A stretch of DNA of 64,000 bases from contig NZ_JAGIBG010000015.1 of the NCBI RefSeq assembly GCF_017744435.1, positions 86,656 through 150,655 on the forward strand, read 5' to 3'. The notes under the pieces are model-generated. The model did no database searches, was not told the origin of the DNA, and saw only the letters and a program-made list of their open reading frames with translations. The DNA comes from Pseudomonas sp. (GTDB taxonomy: Bacteria > Pseudomonadota > Gammaproteobacteria > Pseudomonadales > Pseudomonadaceae). Numbering within the stretch: the stretch's first letter is position 1; each line of letters starts with the position of its first letter. This document shows positions 28,740-37,005 of the stretch, piece by piece. Made by a program: the position numbers and the translations under genes.

Positions 28740-29618
28740 TCAGGCCAGCCGCTTCAAGGCCTCTTCCACCGCCGCCACGCGTGGGTTGCCCGTGGCACCT
28801 GGCAAGCGCCATGCCGCGATGGTCAACCCCAACGGCACCGAGCGGGCCAGGGGCGCGACCAGTTCACCACTGTCGAGATACGGCTGGATCAGGCTCCTGC
28901 GCCCGATCAGCACGCCGGCGCCCAGCAAGGCTTGCTGCACCGCGATCGAGTAAAGGGAAAAACCCGGGCCTCGGGCCACGAAGTGCTGCTCAGGCATGAT
29001 TGCCGCCGACCAGACATCCCAGTCCTGCCAACCGACATCCTTGATGCAGCGCGCACTGGCCAGATCTGCCGGCGCGGCGATCTGGGCGGCTAGCGCGGGG
29101 CTGCACACCGGCAAGATGTCTTCATCGGCCAGCTTGCGTTGGCCGCGCTCGACCTGCTCGACGTAGAACAGGCAAAGGTCGAACGGGCTGCGCTTGAGGT
29201 TGGGCGGTTCATCGACCGCCGTCACGGAGACCTCGATGGGTGCGAGCATTTCGGTCAGGCGCGGCAGCCGCGGCCCGATCCACAGTTGCGCCAATGCCGG
29301 CGAAGTCACGATATGCACCCGCTGCGGCGCGGCCAGCCGGCGCAAGGTACGGGCAGCCTCCTCCACCGCATCGAAGGCCTCGGTGAACTGCGTCTTCACG
29401 CTTTCGCCCAGCGGGGTCAGGCGCACGCCCTTGGCATGGCGCTCGAACAGGGCGGCGCCGTACTGGGTTTCCAGGGTCTTGATCAACGCCGCAATCGCCC
29501 CGGGGGTGACCTTCAGTTCGTGGGCAGCCCGGGCAAAACCACCGAGCCGCGCCGACGCCTCGAAGGCGCGCAGGGCATTGAGCTGCAGGGTGTGCCGGGT
29601 AGGGGAATCGAGTGACAT
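28740..29618 (-). CDS. LysR family transcriptional regulator (GcvA-like)
   Basis: A 292-residue LysR regulator. The N-terminal winged helix-turn-helix is at about 12-70 (LNALRAFEASARLGGFARAAHELKVTPGAIAALIKTLE, with the usual LFERHAKGVRLTP following), and the effector-binding domain covers about 95-290. The helix-turn-helix sequence resembles the GcvA/AmpR subgroup. It is divergent from azlCD with a 107-base gap holding a perfect inverted repeat, so it probably controls azlCD and itself. Confidence 0.9.
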   Translation of the reverse strand: MSLDSPTRHTLQLNALRAFEASARLGGFARAAHELKVTPGAIAALIKTLETQYGAALFERHAKGVRLTPLGESVKTQFTEAFDAVEEAARTLRRLAAPQRVHIVTSPALAQLWIGPRLPRLTEMLAPIEVSVTAVDEPPNLKRSPFDLCLFYVEQVERGQRKLADEDILPVCSPALAAQIAAPADLASARCIKDVGWQDWDVWSAAIMPEQHFVARGPGFSLYSIAVQQALLGAGVLIGRRSLIQPYLDSGELVAPLARSVPLGLTIAAWRLPGATGNPRVAAVEEALKRLA

Positions 29619-29624
29619 GGTTCA

Positions 29625-29645
29625 AGGCCTATTTTTTTTAGGCCT
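29625..29645. promoter_or_regulatory. Candidate LysR-type operator between lysR gene and azlC
   Basis: AGGCCTA-N7-TAGGCCT, a perfect 7-bp inverted repeat around a T-tract, six bases from the LysR start codon. The position suits autorepression and control of divergent azlCD. There is no binding evidence. Confidence 0.5.
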
Positions 29646-29725
29646 AATATTCCAGAAATCTGCGTTGTTACCAAGCCGGGCGGGTTTTACCTTGAGCAAG
29701 CCTGATGAATGTTCAAGGAACCCAC

Positions 29726-30445
29726 ATGCACTATAAAAGCGGGATGCACGCATTCACCGAGGGTGTCCGCGCAGTGCTGCCACTCATGACCGGCATGGTG
29801 CCGTTCGGCCTGATTACCGGGGTCACGGCCATCGGCGTGGGCATGTCGCCGCTCGACGCGATGGGCATGACCCTGCTGTTCTATTCCGGCTCCGCGCAGA
29901 TGGTGGTGCTGCAGCTGATGCAGAGCGGTGCGCTGCCACTGACCATGGTGGTCACCGCGCTGGTGATCAACCTGCGCTTCCTGATGTACAGCGCCGCCCT
30001 GGCCCCGCACCTGAGCGATCTGCCACGACGCAAGAGCTGGCCGTTGTCCTACTTGCTTTCCGACCAGTCGTTCGCCCTGTGCAGCCTGAAATTCGGCGCT
30101 GGCGGCCTCGGTCGATTTGCCTTCCCCTACTACCTCGGGACCGCCTTGCCGATGTGGTTCGGCTGGAACCTGGCGGTGCTGGCCGGCGTGTACCTGGGCA
30201 CCGGCATTCCGGAGTCCTGGTCGCTGGGCTTTGCCATTCCGCTGTCGTTCCTGGCCCTGCTGGTGCCGGGCATCCGCAACCCGGCGATGCTGGGCGCAGC
30301 GGTGGTGGGCGGCGCGCTGGCGGTGCTGGCACACGACCTGCCCTACAACCTCGGCTTGCTGGTCGCCTCGTTGGGCGGTGTGATCAGCGGGTTGAGCATC
30401 GAGCAATTGCGCAAGGGCGCACCCGTGGCAGCGGAGGCGCCATGA
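29726..30445 (+). CDS. azlC: AzlC family branched-chain amino acid exporter, large subunit
   Basis: AzlC with AzlD forms a two-component inner-membrane exporter of branched-chain amino acids or analogues. The ATG at 29726 is chosen because AAGGAA stands eight bases before it; an upstream ATG at 29705 lacks this. The 239-residue product has several hydrophobic helices and the family pattern MVPFGLITGVTAIGVGMSPLDAMGMTLLFYSGSAQMVVLQLM, then NLRFLMYSAALAPHL. The stop overlaps the azlD start (ATGA). A LysR gene is divergent. The presence of a bkd operon 5 kb away fits branched-chain metabolism but gives no proof of substrate. Confidence 0.9.
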   Translation: MHYKSGMHAFTEGVRAVLPLMTGMVPFGLITGVTAIGVGMSPLDAMGMTLLFYSGSAQMVVLQLMQSGALPLTMVVTALVINLRFLMYSAALAPHLSDLPRRKSWPLSYLLSDQSFALCSLKFGAGGLGRFAFPYYLGTALPMWFGWNLAVLAGVYLGTGIPESWSLGFAIPLSFLALLVPGIRNPAMLGAAVVGGALAVLAHDLPYNLGLLVASLGGVISGLSIEQLRKGAPVAAEAP

Positions 30446-30768
30446 ACGACATGACCCCATGGATCACCTTTGCCCTGATCGGCCTGGGCACCTTTGCGAT
30501 ACGGCTGTCGTTCATCGAATTCTACGGTGCGTTGCGCATTCCGCCGATGTTGCGCCGTGCGCTGGTGTACGTCCCTGCCAGTGTGTTGGCTGCGCTGGTG
30601 CTGCCGGCCGTGGTGTTCAAGGCTGGCCAGCCGAGTATCGACTGGAGCAACCCGCAGATACCGGCGGCTGTGGTGGCGGGGCTGGTTGCCTGGCGCACGC
30701 GCAGTACGCTGCTGACCCTGGCGGTCGGCATGGGCGTGTTGTGGGCGTTGCAGCATTGGGGCTTCTAG
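30442..30768 (+). CDS. azlD: AzlD family branched-chain amino acid exporter, small subunit
   Basis: The small partner of AzlC: 108 residues with three to four hydrophobic helices, starting MNDMTPWITFALIGLGTFAIRLSFIEFYG and containing the AzlD pattern LRRALVYVPASVLAALVLPAV. The start at 30442 overlaps the azlC stop by four bases. Its TAG stop shares the palindrome CTAG with the stop of the convergent diguanylate cyclase gene, so the two genes overlap by four bases. Confidence 0.88.
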   Translation: MNDMTPWITFALIGLGTFAIRLSFIEFYGALRIPPMLRRALVYVPASVLAALVLPAVVFKAGQPSIDWSNPQIPAAVVAGLVAWRTRSTLLTLAVGMGVLWALQHWGF

Positions 30769-32606
30769 CGGTCGGGCACCACACTGAAGCGGTTGCGCCC
30801 GCTGCGCTTGGCCTCGTACATGGCCTTGTCGGCCAGCGCCAGGGCATCCTCGGCAGTCTGCGGGTCATGCCCGGAATGGTTGAGGTACACGCCGATACTG
30901 GCACCAACGGCCACTTCGGCGCCTTCCACGGCGACCGGCGCCGACAGCACGTCGCACAGCTTGCGCGCGATATCCTGGGCTGATGCCTGGTTGGCCACGG
31001 CCTGGGCGATGACCACGAACTCGTCACCGGCCAGCCTGGCCACCGTGTCATCCGCGCGCATGATCGCCAGCATGCGCCCCGCAGCAGCCTGCAACACGGC
31101 ATCACCCGCCTCGTGGCCATGCTGGTCGTTGACTTGCTTGAAACCATCCAGGTCGATGAAGAACAAGGCAAACGCAGCCCGCTGCTGCAGGGCGAAATCC
31201 AGCTCTTCATGCAGCGCCGCGCGGTTGGGCAAGCCGGTCAGCGGGTCGAGCGTGGCCTGGTCGAGCAGGGTCTTTTCCTTGCGCTTGCGTTCGGTCACGT
31301 CCAGCGACATGGCGAAAAAGCCCTCCACCTTGCCGTTGCGGATATCCGGTACATAGGACGCGTGCCAGATCCGCGTGTCGTCGGGGCTGTAACGCACGTT
31401 GTCAGCCTCCACCCGCTCGCCGGCCAATGCCTTGTGAAAGTACGGCAGCAGCTGCTGGTATACGTCCGTAGGCAGCACATCCTGCACCTTGCGGCCTTTG
31501 AGCTGGGTCGGCTCGACGCCGAAGATCTGCCGGTACACGGCATTGTTGAAGCGGTATTCGAGATTGGTGCCGATCTGCGCGATCAGCACCGGGATATTGT
31601 CGGCGATGGCCTGCAGGGTTTCCTGGCTGCGTGCCAGCTCTTCGGTGCGCTGCGCCACCTGCTGCTCGAGGGTCGCCTGGTAGCGCTGCAGTTGCTGCTG
31701 GCGGCGCTTGCGTTCGCTGACGTCGCGCACGAACACGACCAGTTGCTCGGTAACCCCGCGCTCGTTGCGCAGCGCCGACACACTCAGTTCGCTCCACAGT
31801 GCACCATTGGTAGGAGTGACCAGCCGTACTTCGATGACCAGCGAATCCTGTTCGCCGGCAACGATCTGTTGCCAAGGCGCGTCCAGCTTGGCCAGGTCCT
31901 GCGGGTCGATCAGCCCGCCCAGCCGGGTCAGCACCAGCCACTCCTTGGCCCGGCCCAGCAACTGGCAGAACTCCCGGTTGGGCTCAAGAATGCGCCCGTC
32001 AAGCCCGACCAGGGCCTTGCTCGTCGGGCTGTTGTCGAACACCCGGTGGAAACGCGCCTCGGAGGACACCAGGGCGCCCTGCTCCGCCTGCTTCACCGCG
32101 CTGCCCGAGTCGAGGGCCAGGCTGCGGTGGAGCATCTCGCGCTCGACGATCCGCGCCAGGTCGCGCAGGTGCGCCAGCTCGGTTTCCGACACCTGGCGGG
32201 GCCGGGTGTCCAGTACACACAAGGTGCCCACGGTCAGCTCACCGGCAAAGCGCAGTGGCACGCCGGCATAGAAGCGGATGCGCGGCCCACCGGTCACCAG
32301 CGGGTTGTCCTCGAAACGCGGATCGGCGCTGGCATCCGGGATCACGAGGATGTCTTCGGCATGCAGGGCATGGGCACAGAACGCCACATCGCGCGTGGTT
32401 TCGGCAACCTCCACGCCCTGGCGCGACTTGAACCACTGGCGGTTCATGTCGACCAGCGACACCAGGGCCATGGGCGCATCGAGCAGCACACTGGCCAACC
32501 GGGTGATGCGGTCGAAGGTTTCCTCGGCCGGGGTATCGAGGATGTTCAGGCTCTCGAGGAAACACAGGCGGGCTGCCTCGTTGAGAGGCGACGGGGCAAT
32601 TTGCAT
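30765..32606 (-). CDS. GAF-PAS-PAS-GGDEF sensor diguanylate cyclase
   Basis: A soluble sensor protein predicted to make cyclic di-GMP. From the ATG at 32606 it has 613 residues. The start is uncertain: the frame is open 30 codons further to a TTG, but homologous GAF-GGDEF proteins begin close to PLNEAARLCFLESLNILDTPAEETFDRI. The order is GAF (about 20-165), PAS (about 185-300), coiled coil, PAS (about 335-450), GGDEF (about 455-610). The signature is AGDEF (about residue 525) instead of GGDEF, a variant found in some active cyclases. The I-site Arg is present in a weak form (RADDTVARLAGDEF). Convergent with azlD. Confidence 0.85.
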   Translation of the reverse strand: MQIAPSPLNEAARLCFLESLNILDTPAEETFDRITRLASVLLDAPMALVSLVDMNRQWFKSRQGVEVAETTRDVAFCAHALHAEDILVIPDASADPRFEDNPLVTGGPRIRFYAGVPLRFAGELTVGTLCVLDTRPRQVSETELAHLRDLARIVEREMLHRSLALDSGSAVKQAEQGALVSSEARFHRVFDNSPTSKALVGLDGRILEPNREFCQLLGRAKEWLVLTRLGGLIDPQDLAKLDAPWQQIVAGEQDSLVIEVRLVTPTNGALWSELSVSALRNERGVTEQLVVFVRDVSERKRRQQQLQRYQATLEQQVAQRTEELARSQETLQAIADNIPVLIAQIGTNLEYRFNNAVYRQIFGVEPTQLKGRKVQDVLPTDVYQQLLPYFHKALAGERVEADNVRYSPDDTRIWHASYVPDIRNGKVEGFFAMSLDVTERKRKEKTLLDQATLDPLTGLPNRAALHEELDFALQQRAAFALFFIDLDGFKQVNDQHGHEAGDAVLQAAAGRMLAIMRADDTVARLAGDEFVVIAQAVANQASAQDIARKLCDVLSAPVAVEGAEVAVGASIGVYLNHSGHDPQTAEDALALADKAMYEAKRSGRNRFSVVPDR

Positions 32607-32700
32607 GACGATTCGCTCGACAAGATCCTGACCCGCAAACGATAGCGCCGCAGCGCTCAAGCGCAAGCCTTTCATCTCTTCTATCGAATCGCTCAAGCCG

Positions 32701-32706
32701 TATAAT
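32701..32706 (+). promoter_or_regulatory. Probable -10 element of endA
   Basis: A perfect TATAAT 31 bases before the endA ATG. No good -35 box at 17-bp spacing was seen. Confidence 0.45.
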
Positions 32707-32737
32707 CGCGTTTTTTTGTAAGCCTAAGACGTATTTC

Positions 32738-33694
32738 ATGAAGAAACTGCTTTGCGCCGTCGCCCTCGCCTTCGCCGCCATCCCCGCCGCCTTCGCCACC
32801 CCACCCGCCACCTTCACCGAAGCCAAGGTGGTCGCCAAACAGAAGATCTACCTCGACCAGGGCAACAGCGCCATGGGCGAGCTGTACTGTGGCTGCAAGT
32901 GGACCTGGGTCGGCAAGTCCGGTGGCCGGGTCGACCTGAAATCCTGTGGTTATGAAACCCGCAAGCTGCAGACCCGCGCCGAGCGTACCGAGTGGGAGCA
33001 CATCGTCCCGGCCTGGACCTTCGGCCACCAGCGCCAGTGCTGGCAGAACGGCGGGCGCGAGCAGTGCGTCGACAGCGACCCGACCTTCCGCGCCATGGAG
33101 GCCGACCTGTTCAACCTCTACCCGTCCGTGGGCGAAGTGAACGGTGACCGCAGCAACTTCAATTACGGCATGGTCTCTGGCGTTGCGCCGCAGTACGGCC
33201 AGTGCACCACCAAGATCGACTTCCAGCAGAAAACCGCCGAGCCACGCGACGAGGTGAAGGGGCTGGTGGCACGCACCACGTTCTACATGTTCGATCGCTA
33301 CAAGCTGAGCATGTCGCGCCAGCAGCAACAGGTGCTGATGGCCTGGGACAAGCAGCACCCGGTGACGGCCTGGGAGAAGCAGCGTGACCAGCGGATTGCC
33401 GCGATCATGGGGCACAACAACCCGTTCGTGACCGGCGAGCGCAAGTGGGCGCTGGGGTATACGCCGCAGGGTGCGGCTGTGGTGCCGACCACGGCAGTGA
33501 AAGAGGCGGCCAAGCCGACGCTGGCCAGCACCGCGGCAAGCGGTGCGGTGGTCGGTAACCGCAATAGCCATGTGTATCACCTGGCCAGCGGTTGCCCGGG
33601 GTATAGCCAGGTTTCGCAGAAGAACCAGGTGGCGTTTGGCAGTGAGGCCGAGGCGTTGGCGGCGGGGTATCGCAAGGCGGGGAACTGCAAGTAA
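32738..33694 (+). CDS. endA: Secreted endonuclease I with C-terminal Ada-like zinc-binding module
   Basis: A non-specific, probably periplasmic or extracellular DNase. The 318 residues start with a Sec signal peptide (MKKLLCAVALAFAAIPAAFA, cut near 20). The endonuclease I domain spans about 25-235 and contains the catalytic TEWEHIVPAW (His88), FNLYPSVGEVNGDRSNFNYG and several Cys residues that probably pair. The last 46 residues (273-318; GNRNSHVYHLASGCPGY ... GNCK) form a separate module like the metal-binding N-terminal domain of Ada, often fused to thermonuclease-type enzymes. A linker of about 35 residues rich in Ala/Thr/Val joins them. It stands alone and is convergent with pvdP. Confidence 0.88.
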   Translation: MKKLLCAVALAFAAIPAAFATPPATFTEAKVVAKQKIYLDQGNSAMGELYCGCKWTWVGKSGGRVDLKSCGYETRKLQTRAERTEWEHIVPAWTFGHQRQCWQNGGREQCVDSDPTFRAMEADLFNLYPSVGEVNGDRSNFNYGMVSGVAPQYGQCTTKIDFQQKTAEPRDEVKGLVARTTFYMFDRYKLSMSRQQQQVLMAWDKQHPVTAWEKQRDQRIAAIMGHNNPFVTGERKWALGYTPQGAAVVPTTAVKEAAKPTLASTAASGAVVGNRNSHVYHLASGCPGYSQVSQKNQVAFGSEAEALAAGYRKAGNCK

Positions 33695-33742
33695 CGGCGT
33701 GAAGGTTGTGTGAGGGCTGCCATGTGCCTGCCACAACAGTTG

Positions 33743-33796
33743 CAGCGCCTATGAGATCGAGCGCCGCGCGGGCGGCGCTCGATCTCACAGGCGCTG
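33743..33796. terminator. Long hairpin between endA and pvdP (bidirectional terminator or repeat)
   Basis: A stem of about 25 bp (arms starting CAGCGCCTATGAGATCGAGC and ending GCTCGATCTCACAGGCGCTG) with one mismatch and a four-base loop, placed between convergent genes. Nineteen bases of the right arm (33774-33792) recur exactly at 43726-43744, so it is also a dispersed repeat. There is no T-run. Confidence 0.7.
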
Positions 33797-33834
33797 AACC
33801 TGTCATGGCGAGCACCTGCAAGCCATCACGCAAC

Positions 33835-35469
33835 CTAAACCGCCCCCTCCGGCAACTTCATATGCCGTGCATACCAAGGCCTGCGCGGCGTACGCCGCAG
33901 CAGGTCGCCCACATCCCGCTCGCCACTGAAAGCAATGCGCAACGCCAGCTTCATCGCCTCCACTTCCATCTCGCCAGCCCCGCCCCCGGCATCGGAAATC
34001 CCCCCACAGCCATGGGTCATCGGCCCAAGCCAAGGGTCACCAACCTGCACCCAACGCCCCGGCGCAAACCACGACACGCCATTGACCTCACGCCGCTGCA
34101 CTTCACCTGGGTGGGCGCGCTCGTGGGCCCGGTACCAGTCCTCGATGCGGTCGTCGATCCAGCCATGGAAGCGCCAGAACACCGGGTTGACGTGTGACGA
34201 GAACGGGTCGCCGAGAAAGTCGTTTTCCTCCCGGAACCAGCGCGCCGCATAGTCTGTCTGGTTGCGATCAGCCATCACCGGCGCGCCGTTGGAGGGGTCG
34301 CGGGTGACGGTCGCCCAGCGCATGTGCAGCCAGTCGTGAATGTTCAGTTCCACTTCCGAGCCGAACTGCCCCAGGGTCAGGCGGCTGATGTAGTCCGGGT
34401 CCTGGTACTGCGACTCCCAGACCTGGAAATTGCTGAAGAAGGTTTCCGCCGCCTTGATGCCATGCAGCCATTGGCTCAATTCTTCATCATTGGCCGCGAC
34501 CCAGGCCGGCGGCACCGAGTTGCCGTCATGGTTCTCCTGGTAGCGGATGAACCCCAGCCGGTCGTACTCGAGCTGTGGGGACGGCAACGGCAGTTGCGCC
34601 CAGTTCGGCAGGTCAGGCTGAAGGCCACGGGCGTGCCCCAGCATGTGCCGGTGCATGAAGAAGAAGTCCTCGCCGGAGCCATTGAGGTGCTTGCGCCGCC
34701 CACGCGCACCGCGTTCAGCGTCACGTGGGCCGGGTTGCCAGCCGGCACCGCGCAGGGCATCGCGCTTGTCGTCGCCCAGGCGGTGCCACTTGTCCCGGGT
34801 GGCGTGCCACACCTGGTGGAACAGGCGGTGCTCGGGGGAATTCAGCCAGGCCATCAGCGCCGGCGCCAGCGGCGTGACCTGGCGTGCTTCGGGGAAGGCG
34901 CGCTTGCTGGCGACGAAGTGATTGTCCGGTTCGGTCATCAACAATGGCCGGTCGATGCGACGGATGCGTCCGGTCAGTGTGCCGGCGCCAGCGTTGCCCC
35001 AGCCAGCCCAGACTTCATCGAGGGTCGCCTCCAGCTCATGGCTCGGCGCTGATGCCCCGACCGGCACCAGACGCCAGCGGACCTTGCTGGCATCGGCACT
35101 GACCAGCTCGCCGAGTACCCGGTAACGCGGCTGATCATTGCCGCGCAGGCGTTCAGCCACGTCGATGTAGCCGCGCAGCGAGCGGCCAGTCGGGCCGACA
35201 TCCAGCAGCATCTGCAGGCCCTGCAGCGCCAAGCCGTCCAGGCCGGCCTCGGCACCACTGAAACGCAGGTCCCAGATGCCGCGCAGCTTGTCGGCGATGC
35301 GCACGCCAGCCCCTGCGGCAGCCTCTACCGTGGCTTCCCCGGCGGTCGCCACTTCATCTTTACCGAGTTTCTCGTCGTGGTCGCGCGGCTGGCGCGCATA
35401 CCACGCTGCCGAACCTGCCGCGCCGGCGACCGCCAGCCCCACCATGAACCCACGCCTGGAAAACCTCAT
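33835..35469 (-). CDS. pvdP: Pyoverdine chromophore-maturing tyrosinase PvdP
   Basis: PvdP is a periplasmic copper oxidase that turns ferribactin into the dihydropyoverdine chromophore. The ATG at 35469 gives 544 residues, equal to P. aeruginosa PvdP as I recall it, starting MRFSRRGFMVGLAVAGAAG, a Tat signal with twin Arg. The frame reaches a GTG nine codons upstream without a clear ribosome site. Likely copper ligands lie in FFFMHRHMLGH, NIHDWLHMRWA and FWRFHGWIDD. It is divergent from pvdM, and a PvdS box lies 43 bases upstream. Confidence 0.93.
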   Translation of the reverse strand: MRFSRRGFMVGLAVAGAAGSAAWYARQPRDHDEKLGKDEVATAGEATVEAAAGAGVRIADKLRGIWDLRFSGAEAGLDGLALQGLQMLLDVGPTGRSLRGYIDVAERLRGNDQPRYRVLGELVSADASKVRWRLVPVGASAPSHELEATLDEVWAGWGNAGAGTLTGRIRRIDRPLLMTEPDNHFVASKRAFPEARQVTPLAPALMAWLNSPEHRLFHQVWHATRDKWHRLGDDKRDALRGAGWQPGPRDAERGARGRRKHLNGSGEDFFFMHRHMLGHARGLQPDLPNWAQLPLPSPQLEYDRLGFIRYQENHDGNSVPPAWVAANDEELSQWLHGIKAAETFFSNFQVWESQYQDPDYISRLTLGQFGSEVELNIHDWLHMRWATVTRDPSNGAPVMADRNQTDYAARWFREENDFLGDPFSSHVNPVFWRFHGWIDDRIEDWYRAHERAHPGEVQRREVNGVSWFAPGRWVQVGDPWLGPMTHGCGGISDAGGGAGEMEVEAMKLALRIAFSGERDVGDLLRRTPRRPWYARHMKLPEGAV

Positions 35470-35511
35470 CGCCACATCCGTATCCGTGTCAGCCACGCCT
35501 ATCGAGCTAGA

Positions 35512-35535
35512 ACGAGATGCCGCGCGGCAAATTTA
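35512..35535 (-). promoter_or_regulatory. PvdS iron-starvation box of pvdP
   Basis: On the minus strand TAAAT, 16 bases, CGT, the published IS-box pattern for the ECF sigma factor PvdS. It is divergent from and separated by 15 bases from the pvdM box. Confidence 0.85.
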
Positions 35536-35550
35536 CCGGCAGCACGCCGT

Positions 35551-35574
35551 TAAATTTCCCGCTGTCGCGCTCGT
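35551..35574 (+). promoter_or_regulatory. PvdS iron-starvation box of pvdMNO
   Basis: TAAAT-N16-CGT on the plus strand, 73 bases before the pvdM start. With the pvdP box it makes a divergent PvdS-controlled region. Confidence 0.87.
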
Positions 35575-35646
35575 CCCTCGGTGACAGGCAAGCCCCGTGA
35601 TCGCGGCTGCCGCAACCGCATCGACCCTGCAACCAACGGGATGGCA

Positions 35647-37005
35647 ATGAACACGACACGCTTGCGCAAGGCCCCCTACCTCGCTGCCCTGGCGCTGATC
35701 CTCGCGCTCGCCGGCGCCGCGGCCTGGTACTTCTTCATCTACCTGCCGGCCGGTTACCCGCGCGAGGTGATGAAACATGCCGAAGAACTTCAGGAGCGCA
35801 TCATCTCCTTCGACAGCCACATCACCGTACCGCTGAACTTCGGCACCGAAGGCAAGGAGGCCGACAAGGATGGCAGCGGCCAGTTCGACCTGGTCAAGGC
35901 CGGCCGCGGCCGCCTCTCCGGCGCGGCGCTGACGATCTTCGGCTGGCCGGAAATCTGGAATGGCCCGAACGCGCCCCATCGCCCGACCGCCGCCTTCGTC
36001 GATGAAGCGCGCCAGCAGCAGGAGATGCGCTACAAGATCCTCACCGGCATGGTGCGCGACTACCCCAACCAGGTCGCCATCGCCTACAGCCCCGCCGACT
36101 TCCGCCGCCTGCACGGCGAAGGCAAGTTCGCGATTTTCCTCAGCATGCTCAATGCCTACCCGCTGGGCCACGACCTCGATGCCCTGGACACCTGGGCCGC
36201 TCGCGGCATGCGCATGTTCGGCTTCAGCTACGTGGGCAACAACGCCTGGGCCGACTCCTCGCGCCCGCTGCCGTTCCTCAACGACACTCCCGACGCCCTC
36301 GGTGGCCTGTCGCCGCTGGGTGAGCAGGCTGTGGGCCGGCTCAACGACCTTGGCGTGATCATCGACGTGTCGCAGATGTCCACCCTGGCCCTGGAAGACG
36401 TCGCCCGCCTGAGCCGCGCGCCGATGGTAGCCTCCCACTCCGCACCCCGTGCGCTGGTGGACATTCCGCGCAACCTCAGCGACCACGAGCTACAAGCAAT
36501 CAAGCACAGCGGCGGCGTGGTGCAGGTGGTGGGCTTCCCGGCCTACCTCAAGCCCCTGAGCCAGGGCACCCTGGACAAGCTCAATGCCCTGCGCAAGCGC
36601 TTCGACCTGCAGCCGCTGAACGGCCTGGCCAACGCCCTGATGCCGGGTGACGCGATCATTTCCATCTGGCCCGAGAAGAAGTTCGGCGAGTACGCCAGCG
36701 CGCTCTACGCCATCCTCGACGAAGAACCCCGCGCCACGGTCAAGGACATGGTCGACGCCATCGACTACACGGTGCGCAAGATCGGCATCGACCATGTCGG
36801 CATCGCCTCCGACTTCAACGACGGTGGCGGCGTCACCGGCTGGATGAACGTCGGCGAGTCGCGCAATGTCACCGCCGAACTGATCCAGCGCGGCTACTCC
36901 GACGCCGACATCGCCAAGCTGTGGGGCGGCAACTTCCTGCGCGTGTGGGAAGAAGTGCAGCGCCTGGCCAAGCCCGGTGCCAACACTCAAGCGGAGCGTG
37001 GCTGA
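35647..37005 (+). CDS. pvdM: Periplasmic dipeptidase-like pyoverdine maturation protein PvdM
   Basis: PvdM is a membrane-anchored, periplasm-facing protein of the renal dipeptidase (M19) family, required for ferribactin oxidation together with PvdP. From the ATG at 35647 it has 452 residues and one N-terminal transmembrane segment (PYLAALALILALAGAAAWYFFIYL), then a dipeptidase fold with SHSAPRALVDIPRNLSD and GIDHVGIASDFNDGG. The usual first metal motif HxD is HIT here (FDSHIT, 55-60), so one zinc ligand appears changed. An ATG six bases upstream is possible. The gene is first in pvdMNO; the pvdN ATG overlaps its stop by one base. Confidence 0.93.
   Translation: MNTTRLRKAPYLAALALILALAGAAAWYFFIYLPAGYPREVMKHAEELQERIISFDSHITVPLNFGTEGKEADKDGSGQFDLVKAGRGRLSGAALTIFGWPEIWNGPNAPHRPTAAFVDEARQQQEMRYKILTGMVRDYPNQVAIAYSPADFRRLHGEGKFAIFLSMLNAYPLGHDLDALDTWAARGMRMFGFSYVGNNAWADSSRPLPFLNDTPDALGGLSPLGEQAVGRLNDLGVIIDVSQMSTLALEDVARLSRAPMVASHSAPRALVDIPRNLSDHELQAIKHSGGVVQVVGFPAYLKPLSQGTLDKLNALRKRFDLQPLNGLANALMPGDAIISIWPEKKFGEYASALYAILDEEPRATVKDMVDAIDYTVRKIGIDHVGIASDFNDGGGVTGWMNVGESRNVTAELIQRGYSDADIAKLWGGNFLRVWEEVQRLAKPGANTQAERG

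Noticed and set aside
36921..37004. pvdN starting 28 codons inside pvdM
   Set aside because: The ATG at 37005 begins directly with the twin-arginine signal; the extension would bury it.
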